DNA from: CAZRZN01 sp964604565
GTDB taxonomy: Bacteria; Pseudomonadota; Alphaproteobacteria; Rhodobacterales; Rhodobacteraceae
Direction of reading: 5' to 3'
Assembly: GCA_964604565.1 (NCBI GenBank)
Contig: CAZRZN010000107.1
Coordinates: 1-13,156, forward strand
Length of the DNA: 13,156 bases
Part shown: positions 8,101 to 13,156 of the stretch, in pieces
Layout of the letters: each line of letters opens with the position of its first letter
How positions within the stretch are numbered: the first letter of the stretch is position 1
Program-made: the position numbers and the translations under genes
The notes under the pieces: generated by a model
Database searches by the model: none
What the model saw: only the letters and a program-made list of their open reading frames with translations
Told to the model about the DNA's origin: nothing

Positions 8101-8830
8101 CGTCGGCATTATGCGGAATATTGAACCAGGGTTCCGCGCTGGTCTGATTGGCGAGTTCGACCATGATCTCGACCGGAACACCGCTGTCGTAGGAATACAT
8201 GTCCGGTGTCGGCCGGTCGTCCCAGCTCACGACCGTGGAATTGTTCGTGCTCATCCAGTCCATGAAGCGCAGGGCATGGACGTCATCGACCAGATCCAGC
8301 CAGAGCGGGTTGAAGGTCTCGCCAGCGTCGTAGGCGGGAATGTGTTCTTCCTTGACCAGTTCGATATTGCGCAGGTGGTCGCCGGTTCCCGACGTGTCGG
8401 TGGAGCGGATCGAGATCGCCACCATGTTTTCGCCGTTCGGCGTGTAATCGAACCAGATCTCGCCATCGCCATAGGTCACGTTGCTGGCGCCCCAGTCGAC
8501 GGTCAGCTCTCCTGTGCCCTCGTAGGTCAGCCGGTATCGCCCCGCCGCATAGGTTGCTTCCGCGGGCAACTCGGTCATGACGAAGGTCTGAAGATGGGTG
8601 ACGTCGTCAGGCATCCGGGTGGGATAGCCGTTTTCGTCGAGCACGCCCTGCGCGGTCATGTCTTCGACGTCGACGCCACCCCATTGTCCCGGCAAATGTC
8701 CGGTCCAGTCGCGTGCGGTCTTGAAGACGTTGAGGAAGGCCTGCGCCGGACCCCAATCCGAGATACCATTCAGCCCGAATGCGAGTCCGGGCCCACCAGT
8801 TTCAGTTCCGAGAACGGGTTCAGTCGGCAA
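5192..8830 (-). CDS. Multidomain extracellular-type protein: glycoside-hydrolase-like plus SGNH/GDSL-like domains with 49-residue C-terminal repeats
   Basis: Probable secreted carbohydrate-active protein, 1212 residues, with no N-terminal signal peptide; type I export via the C-terminus is inferred. Apparent order: beta-rich, CBM-like segment (about 80-160); barrel-like domain (about 165-555) with HFEFSNEVWN, whose N270-E271 resembles the acid/base of clan GH-A, and MVMYEGGTH, whose E466 could be the nucleophile; Pro/Asp linker (564-606); SGNH-like domain (about 611-880) with FGHSL (S621 as nucleophile) and DDAPH (D827, H830) or DGVHPD (D860, H863) as the Asp-His pair; cadherin-like fold (about 893-972, with FTYEY); then 49-residue repeats (1000-1212). 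The start is TTG 8830, with AGGGAG nine bases upstream; the frame is open to a TAA near 8921 but offers no ATG. It appears to stand alone and ends at a strong hairpin. Specificity of both catalytic domains is unknown, and the fold assignments come from motif reading. Confidence 0.85.
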   Translation of the reverse strand: MPTEPVLGTETGGPGLAFGLNGISDWGPAQAFLNVFKTARDWTGHLPGQWGGVDVEDMTAQGVLDENGYPTRMPDDVTHLQTFVMTELPAEATYAAGRYRLTYEGTGELTVDWGASNVTYGDGEIWFDYTPNGENMVAISIRSTDTSGTGDHLRNIELVKEEHIPAYDAGETFNPLWLDLVDDVHALRFMDWMSTNNSTVVSWDDRPTPDMYSYDSGVPVEIMVELANQTSAEPWFNIPHNADDDYIRQFAQYVRDNLDPDLRAHFEFSNEVWNFTFGQARDSAADAEIRFGGEVEAGWVQEYGARSAEMAMILDDVYAGEEDRLVKTIATHTGWPGLESAILEAPDYVALDPANAAPYTLFDTYAVTGYFGYGLGANKAEAVLSWIAESRTQAETQADALGLAGAERSAYVEAHKFDLATDRAIQELRDGSVTGDPSSSLAELFDTFAYHAAVAEEYGLDMVMYEGGTHVVATGQYTGDPVLSEFFIELNYSDAMGQLYTELLDGWVDAGGTLFNAFVEVAKPSQWGSWGNLRHLGDDTARHDALVEFLDTYPRLDRGGEVVDPDPVANPVDPVPDPAPVPDPVDPAPDPDPVPDPVDPVPDPDPQTGGKAVREYIFGHSLINHVSDTPATVVPWWMDAFAEASGDNSYAFSGQWGGLQNHDDLPLRPQWGLNGVEDAWDPDAGESLADADFTHFTITALNFVQYQGPDQAYWNEPNTTPISATLDIIDHVIGQEPDATILIYENWPDMARFVASFPPTRAEFDTWCDYLRGEFNDWWVTYESALSDARPDVDIRLVPVGPMLADMLQSPDLGLADIPLTDLFVDDAPHGTASLYFLASIVQYTALYGELPPADFAVPDGVHPDIAAAFPEILTFVAENSGLLSDDPGVDEPAVIETTQNTAVTFDLLADDDQAVLIDAVKEEPAHGSIALNPTGTLTYTPNAFWFGTDSFTYEYIDLSGETVTADASVTVQGPEGHVIGDVQLDTAGTKPWSERFLTYDAAGDKVAVTVTRDDGTVVHTAFANDVRTNVEMLDPDDAVSWTRVQKEYDASGAVTHQTVHHDDGRIVATDLAGGVRSISMMTDSSDAFSWGSQTAVYDSSGALTSRKRVMDNGVEHVSTFEDGVKVREVSEDLSDVFVWTRTISDFEASGTVSHRTKTYDDGRLLEIEYVDGIRTEMVLTDVLDAYDWTSRNFVFDAAGDLLTQSTIMDGL
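5195..5833 (-). repeat. Four 49-residue (147-bp) tandem protein repeats plus a 17-residue partial copy
   Basis: Repeats begin at residues 1000, 1049, 1098 and 1147, with a partial copy at 1196-1212, at an exact 49-residue period. The consensus is roughly Y/F-D-A-x-G, then DDG about 14 residues later, F/Y-x-x-G-V-R near position 24-29, D-x-x-D-A near 36-40 and W at 43. Copies have diverged strongly in DNA, so these are old protein repeats and not a recent duplication. A half copy (residues 985-999) leads in. They resemble YD-type repeats in loose form. Position at the extreme C-terminus suggests a secretion or surface role, which is inference. Confidence 0.85.
7013..7117 (-). repeat. Pro/Asp-rich linker with 13-residue repeat
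   Basis: Residues 572-606 consist of the unit VDPxPDPxPVPDP twice and then VDPVPDPDP; a related D/P stretch continues upstream to residue 564. Such acidic proline-rich linkers separate catalytic domains in extracellular enzymes. It marks the boundary between the glycoside-hydrolase-like and SGNH-like domains. Confidence 0.85.
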
Positions 8831-8839
8831 GGCGATAGT

Positions 8840-8845
8840 CTCCCT
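8840..8845 (-). promoter_or_regulatory. Ribosome binding site supporting a TTG start
   Basis: The minus strand reads AGGGAG followed by nine bases and TTG at 8830. No in-frame ATG or GTG lies between the upstream TAA near 8921 and this codon, and family-like sequence begins soon after, so TTG is the likely initiator. A CTG at 8857 is a less likely alternative. Confidence 0.6.
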
Positions 8846-9055
8846 AGTTTCGTCCAGGCGACAGCCGGGGGCATCGGCAGGTCGTGCCGAGCACCTGGAG
8901 AGGATTGATGGCGAGGTGGGTTACAGGATGGGGTCACCATCCCGGCCCGGATCAAACGTGCGTTCGCTCAACTCATACGACGCGGCACTTTTGTCCGGCG
9001 ACCAAATTGTTCATCTCATTTTTCTCAACATTTACCTTGGTATCGGGGGATTGTT

Positions 9056-9067
9056 CGTCCCGGGACG
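9056..9067. repeat. 12-bp perfect palindrome CGTCCCGGGACG
   Basis: A perfect palindrome in the A+T-rich part of the spacer, about 230 bases upstream of the 1212-residue gene. It is a candidate operator; a chance G+C palindrome cannot be excluded. Confidence 0.35.
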
Positions 9068-9103
9068 TCGCTTCAAGGGGACAACCCTTAATCGTTGTTT
9101 TTC

Positions 9104-9113
9104 GATAATTATC
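9104..9113. repeat. 10-bp perfect palindrome GATAATTATC
   Basis: An A+T-rich perfect palindrome in a G+C-rich genome, 37 bases from the one at 9056-9067. GATAAT-type half sites occur in Fur-family boxes, but the full Fur pattern is not present, so only candidate operator status is justified. Confidence 0.3.
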
Positions 9114-9645
9114 AACCTTGAGGCGAAACTAGAGCCGACATGGCACCGTCTGCAAGGGCGTTTTCGGGACATGGTCTGAACTGCGCAAGCTCTTGCTCAT
9201 ACAGGACTTCGGCGGATGGCATGGGGGGTGGGACGCAGCTTCAGGGCGGCCGGGGCCGATCCGCGGGTCGGTCGGCGCCAGAAGCCTTGACCTTTGCTGC
9301 CGTTACGATGGGACGCGTTTTTCGAGCGATGGGGGACGGTGCCACGCGGATTGCGGGAAAACCGCGTCCAATTCCCGGACCAAAGCATTAACTGGCTGAA
9401 ACAAGGACAATAATGGCGTTTTCGGAGGAATGTTTCGGACATGCGTTCCCAAGTTTCGGCGCGGGAGCGCGTATCGCCGGTATCCGAACAATGCGAACCA
9501 TTATCGGGGGAGGAGGCCAGCCATTTGCCTCGACATTTCGGATATCCTCGACCGGTGCGCCGTTTTGCGCCGTTCCAATCCCTCGGCGAGAATCGGCCAG
9601 TCGGCCTTGTCGGGGGAACCCGCGCATCCCGACCGATCCAGAGAC

Positions 9646-9691
9646 CGGGTTTGAAACAGGTCCATCCTGCGGGTCGGTGTGTTCAAACCCG
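9646..9691. repeat. 10-bp inverted repeat with nested hairpin
   Basis: CGGGTTTGAA (9646-9655) and TTCAAACCCG (9682-9691) are perfect arms enclosing 26 bases, within which CAGG (9657-9660) and CCTG (9666-9669) can form an inner hairpin. It lies about 235 bases upstream of dctP. It may be part of an untranslated RNA, an operator or chance; no T-run follows. Confidence 0.35.
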
Positions 9692-9700
9692 CGACGAATG

Positions 9701-9720
9701 TTGCGGCCTGACAGGTGCAA
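9701..9720. repeat. Imperfect dyad TTGC...CCTGACAGG...GCAA
   Basis: TTGCGGCCTGACAGGTGCAA has outer arms TTGC/GCAA and inner arms CCTG/CAGG whose centres are offset by half a base. It lies about 200 bases upstream of dctP and could be a distal regulator site; this is weakly supported. Confidence 0.3.
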
Positions 9721-9849
9721 CAGAACACCCTTCCTGCGAAAAACCCGGCATCCGAGGCGCGGTTCGACTCCCGTCAGGTCCGGGCGCGGGGGATGCGGGG
9801 TCCGGATAGCGGTCACTGTCGTGCCGAAGACATGATCGCTTTTGCCGGA

Positions 9850-9877
9850 TTGACTAATTGTCTGGCAATCATATGCC
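9850..9877 (+). promoter_or_regulatory. Likely dctP promoter
   Basis: TTGACT (9850-9855) is an excellent -35 match, and TATGCC (9872-9877) is a modest -10 at a 16-base spacing. It gives a leader of about 40 bases before the dctP start. The GntR-like dyad at 9858-9868 lies entirely in the spacer, a classic repressor position. Confidence 0.5.
9858..9868. promoter_or_regulatory. Candidate GntR (FadR-subfamily) operator TTGTCTGGCAA
   Basis: A near-palindrome of the form TTGYC-N-GRCAA, flanked by a matching A and T. It fits five of the six fixed positions of the TNGTNNNACNA pattern known for FadR-subfamily GntR sites. It sits between the proposed -35 and -10 of dctP, and the same cluster encodes an FCD-type GntR regulator at 12003. 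Binding is inferred. Confidence 0.45.
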
Positions 9878-9891
9878 GTTCCTGCTACCCA

Positions 9892-9920
9892 CCTCCGTGG
9901 AGGACAATTGATATGGAGGA
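9892..9920 (+). promoter_or_regulatory. dctP ribosome binding site with potential sequestering CCTCC
   Basis: GGAGGA (9915-9920) lies six bases before ATG 9927 and only three before ATG 9924, so 9927 is preferred. A second GGAGG (9899-9903) and an upstream CCTCC (9892-9896) are present; CCTCC could pair with either copy, so partial masking of the ribosome binding site is possible. The ribosome binding site is firm; the masking is inference. Confidence 0.55.
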
Positions 9921-9926
9921 AACATG

Positions 9927-10943
9927 ATGTCCAAAGTTCTTGCCGCTGTTCTGACAGGGGCCGTGCTGATTTCCGGCGCTGCATCTGCCCAGACAACGCT
10001 TCGCATCCAGACGCACCAGTCGCCGGAATCGGTTTCCGGACAGGTCGTGAAGCAGTTCGTGGAGCAGGTCGAAACAATGTCGGGCGGATCGCTCGATATC
10101 GAAATGTTCTACAGTTCCGCCGTCGTCGCCTCGGCAGAGACATTCCCGGCCGCGCGCGACGGGATTCTCGACTGCGACATGACAAACGCAAGCTACCAGA
10201 CAGGGATCAACCCCGCATTCCAGTTTGTTGCGGATACGATGGGCGGCTACGACACGCCCCTGCAATACCTCAGCTGGATCTCGCAAGGGGGTGGCCGCGA
10301 AGCGATCAACGAGCTTTATGACGCAAACGGCATGGTCTTTGTGGGTGCCTATCTTGGCGGGCAGGAATCCCTGAACTCCTCGCGGCCGCTGAACGGGATC
10401 GAGGATCTGGAAGGCTGGAAGTTCCGCTCGCCTCCCGGGATGGAGTCGGAAATCTTCTCGGAATTGGGCGCGACCCCGGTCGTGATGGACTTTACCGAGA
10501 TTTTCACCGCACTGGAAACCGGCATCATTGACGGGGCCGATGCGTCGACCCTCGCCAACAACGTCGGCCTTGGCATCTACGATATCGTCAAGCACACGAC
10601 CTACCCGGGCTTTCATTCGATGAGTTCGGACCACCTTGCCTGCAGCAAGACCGCCTGGGAGTCGCTTGATGCGTCGCAACAGGAGATCCTGAAGTCGGCG
10701 ATGGACAGCGTCGCGCTGAACCTGATGACGCGCACCCTCGTGGCCAACGGCGAGGCCCTGACCAAGCTGCCGGACATGGGCGTGACCTTCTACGACTGGT
10801 CGGACGAGGACCGTGCCGCCTTCCGCAAAGCCGCGGTGAGCCGCTGGGATGTCTGGGCGGAGAAGACGCCAGAGGCAGCCGCTCTGGTCGCAAGCCACAA
10901 GGCCTTCCTTGACAGGATCGGCCTCGACTTCAGCGGAAACTGA
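9927..10943 (+). CDS. dctP: TRAP transporter substrate-binding protein, DctP family (possibly tetronate-specific)
   Basis: Periplasmic receptor of a tripartite ATP-independent transporter for a carboxylated solute; 338 residues, typical of DctP. Signal peptide MSKVLAAVLTGAVLISGAAS with cleavage after ASA (residue 21). LRIQTHQSP opens the mature protein. GWKFRSPPGMESEIF (163-177) contains R167, at the position of the conserved Arg that forms a salt bridge to the substrate carboxylate, and TALETGIIDGADAS (194-207) is the second family block. The start could be 9924 or 9927; ribosome binding site spacing favours 9927. It is followed eight bases later by a hairpin terminator and then by the DenD-like gene, which suggests a sugar-acid substrate such as D-erythronate; that is inference. 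No DctQ or DctM membrane subunit is in the window, so the partner must be encoded elsewhere. Confidence 0.93.
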   Translation: MSKVLAAVLTGAVLISGAASAQTTLRIQTHQSPESVSGQVVKQFVEQVETMSGGSLDIEMFYSSAVVASAETFPAARDGILDCDMTNASYQTGINPAFQFVADTMGGYDTPLQYLSWISQGGGREAINELYDANGMVFVGAYLGGQESLNSSRPLNGIEDLEGWKFRSPPGMESEIFSELGATPVVMDFTEIFTALETGIIDGADASTLANNVGLGIYDIVKHTTYPGFHSMSSDHLACSKTAWESLDASQQEILKSAMDSVALNLMTRTLVANGEALTKLPDMGVTFYDWSDEDRAAFRKAAVSRWDVWAEKTPEAAALVASHKAFLDRIGLDFSGN

Positions 10944-10951
10944 TGACACCG

Positions 10952-10976
10952 GGACTGCCCTCCGGGGCAGTCCTTT
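10952..10976 (+). terminator. Intercistronic rho-independent-type terminator after dctP
   Basis: GGACTGCCC (10952-10960) and GGGCAGTCC (10965-10973) form a perfect 9-bp stem with a TCCG loop, followed by TTT then CC. It begins eight bases after the dctP stop. The short T-run suggests partial termination, which would keep the binding protein more abundant than downstream gene products, as is common in solute-binding operons. Confidence 0.75.
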
Positions 10977-11021
10977 CCACCCCGCTCTTCCTACGTTGCA
11001 CAGCCAAGAAAAAGTTATGAC

Positions 11022-11993
11022 ATGTCCATGAATGTGACCATCATCGGCGGCGCCGGTTTCATCGGCCGCAAAGTCGCGGAAAAACTGGCCGCGAAGGGCC
11101 AGTTGCGCGGTCAGACGATCACCTCGCTGACGCTTGCGGATGTTTCCATGCCGGACCCCGTCGACGCGCCTTTCCCCGTCGAGACACGGACCTGCGACAT
11201 CACCAGCGACGCCTCCGTCAATGAATTGATCACGACCGAGACCGACGTGATCTTTCACTTCGCTGCGGTCGTCTCCTCTCATGCCGAGGCCGATTTCCAG
11301 GCCGGCATGAAGGTCAATCTGGACGGGACGCTGCATCTCCTTGAACGCTGCCGCACTCTGGGAAATTGTCCGGTGGTCGTGTTCACCTCGTCTCTTGCGG
11401 TGTTTGGCGGCGATGTGCCGGACCCCATCACGGATCACACCATTCCCAATCCGCAAACATCCTACGGGATGCAAAAGGCGGTCGGCGAACTGCTGATCAA
11501 CGACTATTCGCGCAGGGGCTATATCGACGGCCGCGGATTCCGGCTGCCGACCATATCGGTGCGCCCGGGCAAGCCGAACAGGGCCGCGTCCTCCTTCATG
11601 TCGTCGATCATCCGCGAACCCCTGAACGGGGAGCCGGCGGTCTGTCCCGTCGACGAGGATCAGGAGCATTTCTACCTGTCGCCGCGCCGCTGTGTTGAAA
11701 ACCTGATCAAGGGCGCCGAGGTCCCGGCCGCCGATCTTGGCCAGCAGCGTTGCATGATCATGCCGGGCCAAAGGCTGTCAATCCGCCAGATGATCGACGC
11801 GTTGAAAGCGGTCGCAGGCGCGGAACCGGTCAAGCTGATCACCTGGGAGGATCAGCCGGACATTGCACGGATCGTGCGCGGCTGGCGCTATGACTACCGT
11901 TTCGACAAGGCGTTGGCGCTTGGCCTCGAGGCGGATAAAAGTTTCGAAGAGAACATTCGCTACTATATGGAGGACGATCTTCCGGCGGCGTGA
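11022..11993 (+). CDS. denD: NAD(P)-dependent SDR/epimerase-family dehydrogenase, D-erythronate dehydrogenase-like (DenD)
   Basis: Cytoplasmic short-chain dehydrogenase of the extended (NAD-epimerase) type, 323 residues. The nucleotide-binding loop IIGGAGFIG is at residues 7-15, TSS at 122-124 and the catalytic YGMQK (Y148, K152). The run RLPTISVRPGKPNRAASSF (174-192) followed by IIREPLNG and AVCPV is the block I recognise from the DenD family, which oxidises D-erythronate to 2-oxo-tetronate in the acid-sugar pathway with OtnK, OtnC and OtnI. Those enzymes are not in this window. The start is at 11022 or 11028; the ribosome binding site is weak (AAGAAAAAG), and many relatives begin near the second Met. 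It lies 78 bases after dctP behind a terminator-like hairpin and nine bases before gntR. A related sugar-acid dehydrogenase with different specificity is the alternative. Confidence 0.88.
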   Translation: MSMNVTIIGGAGFIGRKVAEKLAAKGQLRGQTITSLTLADVSMPDPVDAPFPVETRTCDITSDASVNELITTETDVIFHFAAVVSSHAEADFQAGMKVNLDGTLHLLERCRTLGNCPVVVFTSSLAVFGGDVPDPITDHTIPNPQTSYGMQKAVGELLINDYSRRGYIDGRGFRLPTISVRPGKPNRAASSFMSSIIREPLNGEPAVCPVDEDQEHFYLSPRRCVENLIKGAEVPAADLGQQRCMIMPGQRLSIRQMIDALKAVAGAEPVKLITWEDQPDIARIVRGWRYDYRFDKALALGLEADKSFEENIRYYMEDDLPAA

Positions 11994-12002
11994 GAGACCC
12001 TG

Positions 12003-12761
12003 ATGATCAATTCCATTGTCCAGACCCCGCGCTACCGGCTTGTGGCAGAGGAGATCGCCGCGCGCATCCGCGCCGGCGAGTTTCCCCGCGACAGCAAGAT
12101 GCCCGCGGACAAGGACCTTGTTGCGCAACTGGGCGTCAGCCGCACCACCCTGCGCGAGGCGATGATCGCGCTGGAATTGATGGGCTACGTCGTGACCCGT
12201 TTCGGGGCGGGGGCATTCGTCGCCCATACCTTGCCTCAGGCCCCGATCCAGAGTTCCGGCTTGCCGGGGTATTTCGAATTGGTCGAGGCGCGTTTTGTCA
12301 TCGAGCCCGAAATTGCCGCGATTTCCGCCGGTTCCATTTCGCCGGATGAGATCGCCCGGCTCAAGCTGTGCATAGAGGGCATGTGCGACATCTCTGCCCC
12401 GTTCGAGCGGGTGGAGGCGCATGACAAGGAATTTCACCTTGTCGTCGCCCGATCGACCGGAAATTCGGTTTTCGTGTCGGTGGTCAATGAATTCTGGCAA
12501 GTGCGCCAACGGTATCCGGAATGGACACGGTTGAACAATCGTCAAAGCCCGGATGACATCGCACGGTTTTCGCATGATGAACACACCGCCATAGTCGACG
12601 CGCTGGCCGCGCAGGACACTGAGGGCGCCCGCGCCGCAATGGCCCTGCATTGCCGAAATTCGGGGCGCCCCCTGCTGGAACGCTGGCAACTGCTGGAAGG
12701 CGACAACAGTGGTGAAGAAGTGCTTCAGCGCCTGAAACGCCGGACCGGCGACAACGACTGA
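12003..12761 (+). CDS. GntR-family transcriptional regulator, FadR subfamily with FCD domain
   Basis: DNA-binding regulator, probably a ligand-responsive repressor of its own cluster; 252 residues. The winged helix-turn-helix spans about 9-75, with MPADKDLVAQLGVSRTTLRE (33-52) as the helix-turn-helix core and the wing near GYVVTRFGAGAFVA. The FCD effector domain spans about 88-230 and retains the usual metal-binding pattern: D141 and H145 in HDKEFH, H194 in SHDEHTAI and H216 in MALHC. The ATG is nine bases after the denD stop, with only a weak GAGAG upstream, so coupled translation with denD is likely. The likely target is the near-palindrome at 9858-9868 in the dctP promoter, and the effector may be a tetronate or its oxidation product; both are inferred from context. 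Confidence 0.95.
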   Translation: MINSIVQTPRYRLVAEEIAARIRAGEFPRDSKMPADKDLVAQLGVSRTTLREAMIALELMGYVVTRFGAGAFVAHTLPQAPIQSSGLPGYFELVEARFVIEPEIAAISAGSISPDEIARLKLCIEGMCDISAPFERVEAHDKEFHLVVARSTGNSVFVSVVNEFWQVRQRYPEWTRLNNRQSPDDIARFSHDEHTAIVDALAAQDTEGARAAMALHCRNSGRPLLERWQLLEGDNSGEEVLQRLKRRTGDND

Positions 12762-12875
12762 TCCGCGTGGCGTCCGGATTCCTTCTGGCCCGGCCTTGCC
12801 CGGCACCGGGCGCAACCTGAACGAGATGCCACTAGGGACCGGTCGTTCCGAAGCGTTTGCATCATGGGATGGTCC

Positions 12876-12900
12876 GCCGGGGGCAGGGGTGCCCCACGGC
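12876..12900. terminator. G-C-rich hairpin in the convergent spacer
   Basis: GCCGGGGGCA (12876-12885) pairs with TGCCCC (12890-12895) and CGGC (12897-12900) across a GGGG loop with one bulged A. It lies 115 bases after gntR, between convergent genes. No T-run follows, so terminator function is uncertain. Confidence 0.35.
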
Positions 12901-12908
12901 TGACCGGC

Positions 12909-12929
12909 AGGATTGGTGCGTCCAATCCT
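12909..12929 (-). terminator. 8-bp hairpin at the stop codon of the RTX-type gene
   Basis: AGGATTGG (12909-12916) and CCAATCCT (12922-12929) are perfect arms with a five-base TGCGT loop, overlapping the last base of the minus-strand stop. No T-run follows. It is a candidate 3'-end structure for the minus-strand gene. Confidence 0.4.
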
Positions 12930-13156
12930 CAGGCGATTGTGATCATTGATTCTGTAAGATCGGCCAGAGCGGTGTTGGCAAATTGAATCGTTTCGGTTTC
13001 GTGGCTGAAGATGACATCGTCGCCATATTGCGCCATCTGGCCAAGGATCTCCGCCGCGCTCAGCCCGAAGCCGGTGAATTGCAGCGTGTCCCAGACCTCC
13101 AGATCTGTGACCGTGATTATGCTTTCAGAATAGTCGTTATTGAACACGAAAATATC
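12929..13156 (-). CDS. C-terminal end of an RTX/hemolysin-type calcium-binding protein (N-terminus beyond window)
   Basis: The last 75 residues of a protein whose frame is open to the right edge; a GTG at 13147 is internal and not a real start. The visible part begins DIFVFNNDYSESIITVTDL and continues through DTLQFTGFG, SAAEILGQMAQYGDDVIFS and TIQFANTALADLTESMITIA. This is the conserved region that follows the last glycine-rich nonapeptide repeats in RTX proteins, with the typical D-x-F-x-F opening, D-x-L-x-F-x-G-F-G turn and short hydrophobic end. Family knowledge points to calcium-dependent folding and export by a type I secretion system. The glycine-rich repeats and any N-terminal effector domain lie outside the window, so the activity is unknown. 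It is convergent with gntR. Confidence 0.8.
   Translation of the reverse strand, partial: DIFVFNNDYSESIITVTDLEVWDTLQFTGFGLSAAEILGQMAQYGDDVIFSHETETIQFANTALADLTESMITIA

Larger units (their letters stand above)
8846..9849. other. 1-kb divergent spacer with several dyads, no recognised gene
   Basis: The spacer separates the minus-strand 1212-residue gene from plus-strand dctP. About 8990-9130 is clearly richer in A+T than its surroundings and is the likely place for a minus-strand promoter; it holds the palindromes CGTCCCGGGACG (9056-9067) and GATAATTATC (9104-9113). From about 9180 to 9640 I see no recognisable element. Two further dyads lie at 9646-9691 and 9701-9720. Open frames here translate to low-complexity, Arg/Gly/Pro-rich sequence without a ribosome binding site and are judged non-coding. 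Confidence 0.6.

Noticed and set aside
9104..9113. Fur box
   Set aside because: Only a 10-bp GATAATTATC palindrome is present; the extended three-hexamer Fur pattern is missing.
9705..9782. tRNA-like segment with GGTTCGACTCC resembling a T-loop
   Set aside because: The T-stem has three mismatches of five pairs, and the acceptor pairing needs a bulge, so it is not a functional tRNA; a tRNA-derived attachment remnant is not supported either.
9413..9835. Open frame of 140 codons upstream of dctP
   Set aside because: No ribosome binding site of note; the translation is Arg/Pro/Gly/Cys-rich without family resemblance, with several overlapping frames of similar quality.
9885..11771. 628-codon open frame on the minus strand opposite dctP and denD
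   Set aside because: Antisense shadow: dctP and denD have family motifs, and this frame has none.
11778..12815. 345-codon minus-strand frame opposite gntR
   Set aside because: Antisense to a clear GntR/FCD gene; low-complexity Arg-rich translation.

Overview
The window looks like a high-GC alphaproteobacterial chromosome segment, most likely from the Rhodobacteraceae (Roseobacter group). This rests on the mix of gene families: a peptide-type ABC importer, a TRAP substrate-binding protein, an SDR dehydrogenase of the D-erythronate type, an FCD-type GntR regulator, and two large proteins of type I secretion style. No rRNA, tRNA, CRISPR array or insertion sequence was recognised. Species is not determined.

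Left part (1-4739): a family-5 (dipeptide/oligopeptide/nickel-type) ABC importer. On the minus strand, permease B (1714-2724), permease C (845-1714) and an ATPase (1-848, running off the left edge) are translationally coupled: B/C overlap by 1 nt and C/ATPase by 4 nt. The substrate-binding protein (3141-4739) is divergent on the plus strand and carries a Tat-type signal. The 416-bp divergent spacer holds a plausible minus-strand promoter and two perfect inverted repeats.

Middle part (4740-9926): a 452-bp convergent spacer, then a 1212-residue minus-strand protein (5192-8830, TTG start). Its apparent order is a beta-rich segment, a glycoside-hydrolase-like barrel, a Pro/Asp repeat linker, an SGNH/GDSL-like esterase domain, a cadherin-like Ig fold, and four exact-period 49-residue repeats. 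There is no N-terminal signal peptide. About 1.1 kb of non-coding sequence with several dyads separates it from the next gene.

Right part (9927-12761): a plus-strand cluster with a DctP-type TRAP binding protein, a DenD-like D-erythronate dehydrogenase and a FadR-subfamily (FCD) GntR regulator. A GntR-like near-palindrome lies between the likely -35 and -10 boxes of dctP, and a rho-independent-type hairpin sits just after dctP. The simplest reading is a four-carbon acid sugar (tetronate) uptake and oxidation module controlled by its own GntR. The TRAP membrane subunits and the usual later pathway enzymes (OtnK kinase, OtnC decarboxylase, OtnI isomerase) are absent from the window.

Right edge (12929-13156, minus): the C-terminal end of an RTX/hemolysin-type calcium-binding protein entering from beyond the window, convergent with gntR.

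The most unusual object is the 1212-residue two-enzyme protein with its 49-residue C-terminal repeats.
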